This document shows, in pieces, positions 40,809-49,814 of a stretch of DNA of 64,000 nucleotides (position 1 is the stretch's first letter; each line of letters begins with the position of its first letter). The stretch is taken from contig NZ_JAVAMA010000003.1 in assembly GCF_030730875.1 (NCBI RefSeq), positions 248,001 to 312,000 on the forward strand. The letters are read 5' to 3'. The position numbers and the translations under genes were made by a program. Origin of the DNA: Sphingomonas sp. DG1-23. Lineage in GTDB: Bacteria > Pseudomonadota > Alphaproteobacteria > Sphingomonadales > Sphingomonadaceae. A model generated the notes under the pieces. It was not told the DNA's origin, did no database searches, and saw nothing but the letters and a program-made list of their open reading frames with translations.

Positions 40809-42845
40809 GTGCTGAAGGTCACCGAAGCTTCGCAAACCTATAGTTTCTCGCGGCGCGCCGTGCTGATGGGCGGCGCACAGGCCGCAGTCGCGCTGGTGCT
40901 CGCCGGGCGGATGACCTGGCTCTCGGTGTTCGAGAACGAGCGCTACAAGCTGCTCGCCGAGAGCAACCGGGTCAATCTGACGCTCAGTCCGCCGCGCCGC
41001 GGCTGGATCGTCGACCGCAACGGCCAGCCGCTCGCCAACAACCGCACCGATTTCCGCGTCGACCTGATCCCCGACCGGCTGGAGAGGCGCGAGGAGACGC
41101 TCGCCGCGCTTCAGCAGATCCTCGGGCTCACCCCCGAGGACATGGCCCGGGTCGCCACCGACCTGAAGCGGGCCCAGGGCTTCCAGCCGGTGCAGGTCAA
41201 GGAAAGCCTCGACTGGGAACGCTATGCCAGAGTGCTCGTCCGGCTGCCCGAATTGCCGGGCGTTCAGGCGACGCAGGGGTTCACGCGCAACTACCCGCTC
41301 GGCGCCGGCGTCGGCCATCTGATCGGCTATGTCGGCGGCGCCTCGGCCGAACAATATAAGGAAACCAAGGACCCGCTGATGGTCACGCCCGGCTTCAAGC
41401 TGGGCAAGGACGGGATCGAGAAGACGCTCGAGGACCGGCTGCGCGGCAAGGCCGGCGCCAAGCGGGTCGAAGTGACCGCGCGCGGCAAATTGGTGCGCGA
41501 GCTGGCGACGCGGCCCGACGTGCCGGGGCAGACGGTCAAGCTCACCATCGACGCGGGGCTGCAGGAATATTGCGCCCGGCGCCTCGCCGACAATTCGGGG
41601 TCGATCGTGGTGCTCGACTGCATCACCGGCGACGTGCTGTCGATGGTGTCGATGCCGGGCTACGACCCCAACAGCTTCTCCGACGGGATCAGTCAGAGCG
41701 AGTGGAAGATGCTCGCCGAGGACGATCACATCCCGCTGATGAACAAGGTGCTGCAGGGGCTCTATCCGCCGGGCTCGACCGTCAAGCCGATGCACGCACT
41801 GGCCATCCTGCGCGCCGGCATCTCTCCGAACGCGACGGTGCATTGCGGCGGATCGCTGCAGGTCGGGCGGCGCGCCTTCCACTGCCATAGCCGGCGCGGG
41901 CATGGCGCGGTCAACATGGAACGCGCGGTCGCGCAGAGCTGCGACATCTATTTCTACGCGATGGCGCGCGAGCTCGGTTACGATGCCTTCGCGCCGACGG
42001 TGCGCGAGATGGGGCTCGGCGCGCGCTTCGACCTGCCTTATCCCAGCCAGCGCTACGGCACCGTCCCCGACAGTGCGTGGAAGCTGAAGAAATACAAGCA
42101 GCCCTGGACCATCGCCGATTCGGTCAACGCGTCGATCGGCCAGGGCTATGTGCTCGCCAATCCGCTCCAGCTGGCGGTTATGGCCGCGCGCATGGCGCAG
42201 GGCCGCGCGATCGTGCCCCGCCTGCTGCTCGATACGCCGCACGAGCCGGCGCCGTCGCTGGGGATCGACCCGCAGCACATCCAGACGGTGCGCCAGTGCA
42301 TGTGGGCGGTGATCAACGGCGGCGGCACCGCCGGCAAGGCGCGGCTGCCGATCCCGGGGATCGAGCTCGCCGGCAAGACCGGCACCGCGCAGGTTCGCGC
42401 GATCACTGCCGCCGAGCGGCGTTCGGGCGTGCTCGGCAACGCCTCGCTGCCGTTCCGCCTGCGCGACCACACCTTGTTCGTGTGCTTCGCGCCATGGGAC
42501 AATCCGCGCTATGCCGCTTCCATCGTGCTCGAGCATCACGGGCATATCAACCCGCTCACCGACGTGTCGCCCACCGCGCGCGACATCATGACCTTCCTGT
42601 TCGATCGCGAGAAGGCGATGGCCTCGCTCCACACGCTCGAGCAAGGCTGGGGCGGCACCTATAAGGAGCGGATGGCGAAAAAGGCCGAAGCGTTCAACGC
42701 CGCGCAGGCGGCGGCGCGCGCCGCCCCGCCGCCGCCGGTTCCCGAGGATGCCGCCGCGGCGGCGAGCAATGTCGCTTCCGAGGCGGCCAATGCCACCGTG
42801 CCGGTGGGCGACGTCGCCGGCCGGGCCGAGGATCGCGCCGAATGA
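40809..42845 (+). CDS. mrdA: Penicillin-binding protein 2 (elongasome transpeptidase)
   Basis: A 678-aa class-B PBP. One N-terminal transmembrane helix (VLMGGAQAAVALVLAGRM), pedestal domain with RGWIVDRNGQPLANNRTDF, and transpeptidase domain with SxxK in PPGSTVKPMHALAI (Ser about residue 324), the SxD/N-type motif in AQSCDIYFYAMA and KTGTAQV near residue 522. An Ala-rich C-terminal tail of ~50 residues is variable in the family. GTG start one base after the mreD stop; 4-nt overlap with rodA. Confidence 0.96.
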   Translation: MLKVTEASQTYSFSRRAVLMGGAQAAVALVLAGRMTWLSVFENERYKLLAESNRVNLTLSPPRRGWIVDRNGQPLANNRTDFRVDLIPDRLERREETLAALQQILGLTPEDMARVATDLKRAQGFQPVQVKESLDWERYARVLVRLPELPGVQATQGFTRNYPLGAGVGHLIGYVGGASAEQYKETKDPLMVTPGFKLGKDGIEKTLEDRLRGKAGAKRVEVTARGKLVRELATRPDVPGQTVKLTIDAGLQEYCARRLADNSGSIVVLDCITGDVLSMVSMPGYDPNSFSDGISQSEWKMLAEDDHIPLMNKVLQGLYPPGSTVKPMHALAILRAGISPNATVHCGGSLQVGRRAFHCHSRRGHGAVNMERAVAQSCDIYFYAMARELGYDAFAPTVREMGLGARFDLPYPSQRYGTVPDSAWKLKKYKQPWTIADSVNASIGQGYVLANPLQLAVMAARMAQGRAIVPRLLLDTPHEPAPSLGIDPQHIQTVRQCMWAVINGGGTAGKARLPIPGIELAGKTGTAQVRAITAAERRSGVLGNASLPFRLRDHTLFVCFAPWDNPRYAASIVLEHHGHINPLTDVSPTARDIMTFLFDREKAMASLHTLEQGWGGTYKERMAKKAEAFNAAQAAARAAPPPPVPEDAAAAASNVASEAANATVPVGDVAGRAEDRAE

Positions 42846-43960
42846 GCAAGCTCGGTCCAGGCATCGTTCCCGCCCCGCTGGCGCAATTGCCGTGGAAGAT
42901 CATGGTGCTGGTGCTCGCCATCGGCTGTTTCGGACTGGTCGTGCTCTATTCCGCCGCGGGCGGCAGCCTCTATCCCTGGGCGTTCTCGCAGGGGACCAAG
43001 CTGTTCGTGTTCTTCGGCATGGCGATCGCGCTGTCGCGCGTGCCCGAAAGCTGGTGGGCGATCGGCACCTTCCCGATGTATGCCCTGGTGCTGCTGATGC
43101 TGATCGGCGTCGAATTGCTCGGCGCGGTCGCCGGGGGCAGCCAGCGCTGGCTCGATCTCGGGATCATCCGGCTCCAGCCTTCCGAGCTGATGAAGCCGAT
43201 CATCGTGCTGACCATGGCGCGCTTCTACGAGATCCTGCCGGCGAGCGAGATCCGCAAGTTCGGGGCGATCTGGCCCGGAGCGGTGCTGATCGGCCTGCCC
43301 GCGGCTCTGGTCATGCTCCAGCCCGATCTCGGCACGGCGCTGATGATCACCGGCGGCGGGATCGCAGTGATGTTCCTCGCCGGCATCCCGCTCCGGCTGT
43401 TCATCGGCGGCGGGCTGGCGCTGGCCGCGGCGATCCCGCTCGTGGTCAATTTCGTGCTCCACGACTATCAGCGCAACCGGGTATTGGTGTTCATGAGCCC
43501 CGAAAGCGACCCGCTCGGCACCGGCTATCATATCAGCCAGTCCAAGATCGCGATCGGATCGGGGGGCATTTTCGGTAAGGGCTTCCTCAACGGCACCCAG
43601 AGCCATCTCGACTATCTCCCCGAAGGCCATACCGATTTCGCGCTGGCCACGATGATGGAGGAATGGGGGCTGATCGGCGGGCTGTTCGTCATCCTCGCCT
43701 TCGGCTGCCTGATCGGCTGGGGGATCAGCGTGAGCATGCGCGCGAAGAGCCGGTTCGGCCGGCTGACCGCGGCCGGGCTGTCGGCGACGATCTTCTTCTA
43801 TTCGTCGATCAACATGCTGATGGTGATGGGGCTCGCCCCCGTCGTCGGGATTCCGCTGCCGCTGATCAGCTTCGGCGGCACCGCGCAGATGACCTTCATG
43901 ATCTGCTTCGGCATCCTGATGTCGATCGATCGCGAGAGCCGCCGCAAGCAGCGCTGGTAG
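42842..43960 (+). CDS. rodA: Peptidoglycan glycosyltransferase RodA
   Basis: A 372-aa SEDS-family polymerase with about ten membrane helices. Motifs RLQPSELMKPIIVLTMARFY, LQPDLGTALMITGGG, and the extracytoplasmic SHLDYLPEGHTDFALA are diagnostic. It pairs with the upstream PBP2 and ends the operon. Next on the chromosome is tRNA-Lys, where core genes give way to the biosynthetic cluster. Confidence 0.96.
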   Translation: MSKLGPGIVPAPLAQLPWKIMVLVLAIGCFGLVVLYSAAGGSLYPWAFSQGTKLFVFFGMAIALSRVPESWWAIGTFPMYALVLLMLIGVELLGAVAGGSQRWLDLGIIRLQPSELMKPIIVLTMARFYEILPASEIRKFGAIWPGAVLIGLPAALVMLQPDLGTALMITGGGIAVMFLAGIPLRLFIGGGLALAAAIPLVVNFVLHDYQRNRVLVFMSPESDPLGTGYHISQSKIAIGSGGIFGKGFLNGTQSHLDYLPEGHTDFALATMMEEWGLIGGLFVILAFGCLIGWGISVSMRAKSRFGRLTAAGLSATIFFYSSINMLMVMGLAPVVGIPLPLISFGGTAQMTFMICFGILMSIDRESRRKQRW

Positions 43961-44069
43961 AATTTTGGGTGCGGCGCATTTTAGGGTTTGCAAGCTGCGA
44001 AAGCTTTGCTAACCGCGCCCCTCCAAACGCGGCGGCGCACTCACCAAGAGCGCCGGAAACGCCCGGAAT

Positions 44070-44145
<76 letters not shown>

Positions 44146-44434
44146 TTCTTTCTACTAGCATCTCGACATCTCACGCTGTCCGGTGACGCGCGCGACTGCG
44201 CGGGGATGCGGGTGATTTTGCACCATCGGCTTCAGCAGTTTTCTGCGCCTTACCGCCTGCGCGCCCTGCCGAAGAGCGATGATGTCATGATCGGCGCCTT
44301 TGCGAGCACCCGGTCCCTGTCCGCGATCGCCTCGTCGATGCGGCCGAGGCGAGTCTGCGACTGTCGATGCAGCCGGCGCCTTCAGGCTGGCGCCTGGCGT
44401 TCGATAGCACCCCGCACCCGGGACAGGCGCGATC
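44146..44434. other. 289-bp stretch between tRNA-Lys and the aroQ-like gene
   Basis: No gene or clear repeat seen. If the cluster arrived by integration at the tRNA, a junction would be expected here; no direct repeat of the tRNA 3' end was found in the window. Confidence 0.4.
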
Positions 44435-44884
44435 CTAGCCGGCGCGCTCGCGCAGCCATGCGATGTGACGGACCGCCAGTGGATACCCGTTGATGCCAAG
44501 ACCCGTGATGATGCCTGTCGCCACCTGGGTGATGATGGACTTCGATCGCCACTCGGCCTCACGCTGATAGATGTTCGAAATGTGGACTTCAACGACCGGG
44601 CTATCAACGAGCCTCAGCGCGTCCAGAATCGAATAGCCGCAATAAGTGAACGCCGCCGGGTTGATGACGATCCCGGCCGCACCTCGACGCGCAGCCTGAA
44701 TCCAGTCGACCATCTCATGTTCGGCATTGGTTTGGCGAAAAACCAGTTGATAGTTAAGCAGTTCCGTCTCGACCCGGCATAGCTCTTCGACACTGCGCAA
44801 CGAGTCATGCCCGTAAATTGCCGGCTCCCGCTCGCCAAGCAGATTGAGGTTTGGTCCGTTCAATACATGGATCGTATCAGTCAC
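44435..44884 (-). CDS. Type II 3-dehydroquinate dehydratase family; candidate aminodehydroquinate dehydratase
   Basis: A 149-aa type-II dehydroquinase. Motifs: LNGPNLNLLGEREPAIYG with the catalytic arginine and tyrosine, NPAAFTYCGYSILDAL with the active-site Asn, and EVHISNIYQREAEWRSKSII with the catalytic His and substrate loop. Starts with GTG. The family makes 3-dehydroshikimate in the shikimate pathway. Because an AHBA-synthase-like gene and a ROK kinase lie in the same cluster, I infer it may act on aminodehydroquinate, as RifJ does. A plain second aroQ is the alternative. It is divergent from the next gene. Confidence 0.85.
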   Translation of the reverse strand: MTDTIHVLNGPNLNLLGEREPAIYGHDSLRSVEELCRVETELLNYQLVFRQTNAEHEMVDWIQAARRGAAGIVINPAAFTYCGYSILDALRLVDSPVVEVHISNIYQREAEWRSKSIITQVATGIITGLGINGYPLAVRHIAWLRERAG

Positions 44885-44991
44885 GTCACCTATTCCTTCT
44901 ACCTGTTCGGACAGCGACGTTTTTAGTACGTGTCTTATGTGTTACCTTATACTTTCTACTCAGATACCAAGCAACCCGACCGTGCCCCGCC

Positions 44992-45011
44992 GCTTACGAT
45001 TCATCGTAAGC
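44992..45011. promoter_or_regulatory. Perfect 9-bp dyad in the divergent aroQ-like / methyltransferase promoter region
   Basis: GCTTACGAT-TC-ATCGTAAGC is a perfect palindrome with 9-bp arms and a 2-nt centre, 40 nt before the methyltransferase start. A TATACT hexamer lies upstream at 44948-44953. Compact symmetry in an A/T-rich divergent intergenic region suggests an operator for a dimeric regulator. Confidence 0.45.
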
Positions 45012-45050
45012 ATCGAGAAAAAAGCATCTATCTTTTACGGAGATTTTGCC

Positions 45051-46307
45051 ATGATCGAGAGCGGAAAAACAAAGGACGAGATCAACGACCGGGAAGATGC
45101 CGACAGCGGTCAGCGGCCTTTCAGCGACACCTTCGCGCCTGACATACCCGAACTTACCCAGCCGGTCATGCAGGCATGGATGCAACATGAGATCGGCGAA
45201 ACCCTGCCGGTCATCCCGAGCGTAATCGTCCCCGATATTGCAGCCACCCCGGTCGACGTCGAAATATCTTCGAGGTTGCTAAAGTCCTACGCCGCAAGCT
45301 CGAGGGAACTGAAGAACCATCCTTTGGCCGCACCCGACCTGTGGTCGTCCATCTGCAAGCTTCAGCAACATTTCTTCTCGCTTCTGGAGCAAGGAAATCC
45401 AGAAGCTCTCGCCGGCTATCTCTGCAACATGGCCCGGCACGACGCCACGATTGGCATTACGCAGGGGATACAGGAGCATGACCTGATCGCGTCGAATTCG
45501 GACTACGCCTATTTCAGGCGGCTGTTGATAAAGGACAAGTTGATCTCGTTTGCTGAGGCGGTGGGCGCGATCAGATATGAGTGTCCCGAGCAAGGCCCCT
45601 GGGGTGAGCATCTCCACAGCGACCTCGACAATTTGCTCCAGACGCTGGAAGCACATGTGGGGATTTCATTGACACCGCCACCGATTGATGGAGGCTTGCT
45701 AAAGATACCCGCAGGAGAAGGTTTATTCCATGATCGAGACCTGCATGCGCAGTTCGCGGCATGGAGCATGCGCGCCCTGGTCGGACCGGGCGCCGCCGTT
45801 TGCGAAATCGGCGGCGGAGTCGGACGATGCGCCTATTGGGCACAGCAATTTGGGCTCGGTCAATTCACTCTTATCGACCTGCCCCACATCAACGTCCTTC
45901 AGGGCTACTATCTGCTGAAATCGCTTCCATGGAACCATGTTCAACTTTTTGGCGAGACCGACGGAAATGCAAGGGTCAGGATCTGGCCGAATGCTGCCAA
46001 AGATCAAGTCTCGACAGAGGAAGTCGAAATAGTATTCAATCAGGACGGCCTGCCGGAATTTCACCCTACCGTCGCCCTGGACTATATCGCCTGGAGCAGG
46101 CGCATCTCGCGCAAATGGCTGTATAGCATCAATCAGGAATCCGCTGCCGCATACGCGCAGGAATTTTGCGCGCCTGCCGGGGAAGGTGACACCAAACAGA
46201 ATGTCGTGGGCACGCTGGTCGCGCAGAGCGATGGTTTTCAGCGCACCATGCGCGCCCCCTATTGGTTGCGGAAGGGATATGCCTCCGAACTGTTCCGGGT
46301 GACGTGA
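45051..46307 (+). CDS. SAM-dependent methyltransferase, putative sugar O-methyltransferase family
   Basis: A 418-aa protein. The SAM-binding motif VCEIGGGVGRCAYWAQQFG lies near residue 250 with the acidic post-I residue in FTLIDLPHINVLQGYYLLKS. N-terminal ~240 residues are helical without known motifs. The C-terminus (APYWLRKGYASELFRVT) fits proteins annotated as putative sugar O-methyltransferases. ATG 45051 with GGAG upstream is preferred over a long upstream frame that runs through the promoter region. In context it may methylate an amino-sugar or aglycone hydroxyl; this is inference. Confidence 0.7.
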   Translation: MIESGKTKDEINDREDADSGQRPFSDTFAPDIPELTQPVMQAWMQHEIGETLPVIPSVIVPDIAATPVDVEISSRLLKSYAASSRELKNHPLAAPDLWSSICKLQQHFFSLLEQGNPEALAGYLCNMARHDATIGITQGIQEHDLIASNSDYAYFRRLLIKDKLISFAEAVGAIRYECPEQGPWGEHLHSDLDNLLQTLEAHVGISLTPPPIDGGLLKIPAGEGLFHDRDLHAQFAAWSMRALVGPGAAVCEIGGGVGRCAYWAQQFGLGQFTLIDLPHINVLQGYYLLKSLPWNHVQLFGETDGNARVRIWPNAAKDQVSTEEVEIVFNQDGLPEFHPTVALDYIAWSRRISRKWLYSINQESAAAYAQEFCAPAGEGDTKQNVVGTLVAQSDGFQRTMRAPYWLRKGYASELFRVT

Positions 46308-46513
46308 TCGTTTGGATCGCGGCCCAAGCCGAGAGCGGCAGCATTGAACCATTCGACCAACGGCATTCGATACGATCTGAATACGGATCTCAAACCGCTG
46401 GTATATACAGATAAAACCCAAGAAATCATAATAGCGATATCATCGCCTTCCCGCGGATTTGCCGGGTTCAGATGAACATGCGAAGTTCCGCCTAGGTCGA
46501 ATCTCCGGCTGTG

Positions 46514-46542
46514 TTGCGTGCGTCTATGCAATGAGCTATGAT
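46514..46542 (+). promoter_or_regulatory. Putative sigma-70-type promoter of the main biosynthetic operon
   Basis: TTGCGT (46514-46519) and TATGAT (46537-46542) with a 17-bp spacer, 24 bp before the first start codon (GTG 46566); GGGAGG follows as ribosome-binding site. The 258-bp gap upstream (46308-46565) shows nothing else clear. Confidence 0.45.
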
Positions 46543-46565
46543 TTGTCCGTAGTCGGGAGGGTGTC

Positions 46566-48071
46566 GTGAATGCACTCAAACTATGTTTTATTGGGATAGA
46601 TGGCGCTCCGTTTCCACTTATCATGGAGATGGCTCAATCGGGGCAACTTCCCAACATTACAAAGCTTTGCGAGCGAGGATCGGTTGGCCCGCTTGCGTCG
46701 ACCATTCCTCCGCATACGGCACCTGGCTGGACTTCGATGTTTACCGGCGTTTCGCCTGGCAGCCATGGCATCTTCCAATTCTGGAAACTCCAGTCGAACA
46801 GCTATCGGCACGACATCGCAGGGTCGGCGGACTGGTGCTACGAGCCGATATGGCAAACGCTCGGCAAAGCGGGAATTGCCTGCGGGGTCTTCAATGTCCC
46901 GATGACCCATCCTCCCGAACCGCTCCCTGACGGCTGGATGGTGTCCTGGCCGCTCGCACCGACGCTTCACTACACCGCCCCCCCATCGTTGTTGCAGGAG
47001 CTACGGGACGCAGGACATCGGCCGAACACCGACTTCATGATGATGTGGGCGGGCCTTGAAGAATATCCGGCTGCGGCATTGGCTGGAATCGGCGAGCGGC
47101 TCGAGATGACTCGCTATTTGCTCGGTCGACATCCGGTCGATGCCCTTTTTCTGGTGCTCACCGAGTTCGACAGAATTGCCCATTACCACACGACCCCCGC
47201 CGGCTTTGGAGAACCGGCCAGGGCGGCGCTGCGCGAAATGGATCGGGCGATCGCAACCCTGATTGCGGAATGCCCCGATGACTGCACGATCATCTTCGCA
47301 TCCGACCATGGTTTCGGGCCGTGCCTCGGCGACGTGAGCATCAACGCCTTGTTGCGCGAAGCCGGACTCATCCATCAGACACGGCCGCTGGCCTCCGAAC
47401 GGCTGGAGCGTGGACTCGACGGTATTGCGCGCGAAGATCATGCCATCGGCTGGTCATGGAGCGAGGACGCCCAAGGATCCGTGGTCGATTGGAAACGCAC
47501 GCATGCCTATATGCCGGTGCCCGGATGCTATGGGATCAATCTAAATCGCAAGGGCCGACAGCGCGAGGGCGTGATTGAATCTGCCGACATACCGCATGTC
47601 GAGCGCGATCTTTCCGATTTGCTGCGGACAGTACGCGATCCCCGGGGTCGGCCCATTTTCGACCTCATCCCTGCCCGCGACGTCTATTCGGGACTGCAGG
47701 CGGGCGCCGCCACCGATTATTTGCTCATCCCGTCCGACTGGGGCTGGATGGCCAGTTGCGCACTGGAGGGAGCCGTGATGGCTGCGCCTCAGCAGCCTGG
47801 CGTCCACCGAAGAGAGGGGTTCGCAATGGTCAGGTCTCCGTTCACGCGCACGGAGATCGGGGGGGCGGCGCAAATAACCGCCGTCTATTCCACTATCCTG
47901 GCAGCGTTGGGCGTACCCCCCGCATTCGAAACCGAATGCGAGCCGCTCTGCGGCATCCCGCCGGCCGGGCGGCCGTCCGAAAGTCGCCAGACTTTTGCGG
48001 CGAGGGCGACATCCGACATCGCGTATCAGGCACTGGCAGAGCGCCATCTGCATGCGCTGGGGTACCTCTAG
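46566..48071 (+). CDS. Alkaline phosphatase superfamily protein (phosphodiesterase/phosphohydrolase type)
   Basis: A 501-aa metallo-hydrolase like those annotated as type I phosphodiesterase/nucleotide pyrophosphatase. Metal and catalytic positions are visible: Asp in CFIGIDGAPF, the nucleophile region PPHTAPGWTSMFTGVSPGSH, VLTEFDRIAHYH, FASDHGFGPC, and a late His in GVHRREGFAMV. No signal peptide, so it should act in the cytosol. Starts with GTG. It is the first gene of a run in which stops and starts touch or overlap. It could cleave a sugar phosphate or sugar nucleotide intermediate; the substrate is unknown. Confidence 0.78.
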   Translation: MNALKLCFIGIDGAPFPLIMEMAQSGQLPNITKLCERGSVGPLASTIPPHTAPGWTSMFTGVSPGSHGIFQFWKLQSNSYRHDIAGSADWCYEPIWQTLGKAGIACGVFNVPMTHPPEPLPDGWMVSWPLAPTLHYTAPPSLLQELRDAGHRPNTDFMMMWAGLEEYPAAALAGIGERLEMTRYLLGRHPVDALFLVLTEFDRIAHYHTTPAGFGEPARAALREMDRAIATLIAECPDDCTIIFASDHGFGPCLGDVSINALLREAGLIHQTRPLASERLERGLDGIAREDHAIGWSWSEDAQGSVVDWKRTHAYMPVPGCYGINLNRKGRQREGVIESADIPHVERDLSDLLRTVRDPRGRPIFDLIPARDVYSGLQAGAATDYLLIPSDWGWMASCALEGAVMAAPQQPGVHRREGFAMVRSPFTRTEIGGAAQITAVYSTILAALGVPPAFETECEPLCGIPPAGRPSESRQTFAARATSDIAYQALAERHLHALGYL

Positions 48072-49814
48072 ATGATCGGCGCATCGACGCTGCCCGAGGT
48101 CGAATTGGGCGGCGCGCGCCCGTTCCGCGTATATCTGCCCGTCCTGCTTTCGGGCGACCTCGTGCAGAGTGCGGAACATCTGGGTCCAGCCTATCTGGCC
48201 GCCGTGCTGCGCAACGCCGGCGCCGAGGTGCGAATTCGGACGCTTCCCGGAATCCATCCCGCACACTGGCACGAAGATATCCTGAAATTCGCCCCCGACC
48301 TGGTCGGACTGAGCCTGACAATGGTCGCCAATGCCGATGCGCAGGCCTTTGGAGCGATGCTGCGCCAATCGCTGCCGAATACACCGATCGTCGGAGGCGG
48401 ACCGCTGGCAACGCACCTCGGCGAGGCGCTGCTGCGCACTCCGGGCTGGGATTTCTTTGACGGACTGGTGCGCGGTGAGGGCGAGGCCCCAATTCTGATG
48501 CTTGCCGATGCGCTGAAGCACGGACACGAACTTTCGACGGTTGGCTCCCTGGTGTATCGCAGCGACGATCGAGTAATTGCCAATCCCGTCACCTTGGGCG
48601 TCGGCAATCTCGACCTGCTCCCTCCCCCGGCGCGCGACCAATTCCTGGAATCGGGCAATGCCCTGCCCTATCTCAGAATCAGCACCAGCCGAGGGTGCAC
48701 ATCGCACTGCACTTTCTGCAACGCGCCGCACGTGCGCAATCGAGTGGGATCAGCCACGAAGCCGTGGCGTGGCGCAAGTCCCGGCAAGATCGTCGACGAG
48801 ATCGAAGATCTGGTGCGCCGTTACGGAGTCAACACATTCGATTTCGTGGATTCGACGTTTGAAGACCCGGGGGGCGGCAAGATCGGTAAAGCCCGGATCG
48901 CGGCGATAGCCGAAGGCCTGCTCGATCGCGGGATCTCCATCTATTACAATGCCTGCATGCAAGCGGCCAACTGGAATGAGGGCGATCGCGATCTGCTCAA
49001 CTTGCTATGGCGCTCGGGGCTCGAGAAAGTGCTGGTCGGGATCGAATCGGGCTCGGATCTGGGGCTCGCACGCTGGCAAAAGAAATCCACCGTTGCCGAC
49101 AACGTCCGGATCATCCGTCTCTTGCGGGAGGCGAACGTCTATGTCGCATTTGGATTTATCGCCTTCCACCCGTGGATAACCTTGGAAGAATATGAATCCA
49201 ACATTCTCTTTCTCAGAGACAGTTTCGGACATAATCTGCGTAGATTCACGACGAGACTGGAACTATATCCCGGTTCGGAAGTGATCGGCCAGCTTCAACA
49301 GGACGGCCTGCTCGACCAAAGTTACACTGAAAATCTCAACATCTATGGATACCGCTGGGTTGATGAACGGCTCGAGCGCATCGCCAACACGCTCAACGGT
49401 CTCTATGGAACGGAATATGCCGAAACCGGCAAGATAGACCGAGAACCGGCCGTCTTCCGATTTGAGACATTCGACATTACTACGCACAACTTTTCCTCAC
49501 GGTTGGCGCGAGCGCTGCAAGATCACCGAACCGGCAGCGCAATATTGCGCGAGTTCGACGTGGAAACGGAAGAAATTCGCAAAGAATTGGCGGATTTCAA
49601 TTTCGCGCTCATCAGTGACATTATCGAGTCTACACGCGCCGGTCATCTCGACACCGCCGCGGTTCACGCGCGCGCCCCGGAGATCGAAACAGTCTTTTCC
49701 CAAGCCATGGCACGCATCGAGCGACTGAAATTGATAGCTGGAATGAATCTACGCCGCGCCGGGATAGATACGCGCAACATCCTGTTCAAGACATCGGTCG
49801 CAGAGGTGGCGTGA
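48072..49814 (+). CDS. B12-binding-domain radical SAM protein
   Basis: A 580-aa protein. The N-terminal part (LGPAYLAAVLRNAGAEVRIR to VGGGPLATHLGEALLR) has a cobalamin-binding-type Rossmann fold, although the classic DxHxxG motif is not evident, so cobalamin may not be bound. The radical SAM core begins RISTSRGCTSHCTFCNAPH with CxxxCxxC at Cys209, Cys213 and Cys216. A third, mostly helical region (about 460-580) is extra. Such proteins do C- or P-methylation, ring formation or rearrangement on unactivated carbons. In mitomycin-type clusters radical SAM proteins are likewise present. It starts directly after the preceding stop and overlaps the next gene. Confidence 0.85.
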   Translation: MIGASTLPEVELGGARPFRVYLPVLLSGDLVQSAEHLGPAYLAAVLRNAGAEVRIRTLPGIHPAHWHEDILKFAPDLVGLSLTMVANADAQAFGAMLRQSLPNTPIVGGGPLATHLGEALLRTPGWDFFDGLVRGEGEAPILMLADALKHGHELSTVGSLVYRSDDRVIANPVTLGVGNLDLLPPPARDQFLESGNALPYLRISTSRGCTSHCTFCNAPHVRNRVGSATKPWRGASPGKIVDEIEDLVRRYGVNTFDFVDSTFEDPGGGKIGKARIAAIAEGLLDRGISIYYNACMQAANWNEGDRDLLNLLWRSGLEKVLVGIESGSDLGLARWQKKSTVADNVRIIRLLREANVYVAFGFIAFHPWITLEEYESNILFLRDSFGHNLRRFTTRLELYPGSEVIGQLQQDGLLDQSYTENLNIYGYRWVDERLERIANTLNGLYGTEYAETGKIDREPAVFRFETFDITTHNFSSRLARALQDHRTGSAILREFDVETEEIRKELADFNFALISDIIESTRAGHLDTAAVHARAPEIETVFSQAMARIERLKLIAGMNLRRAGIDTRNILFKTSVAEVA

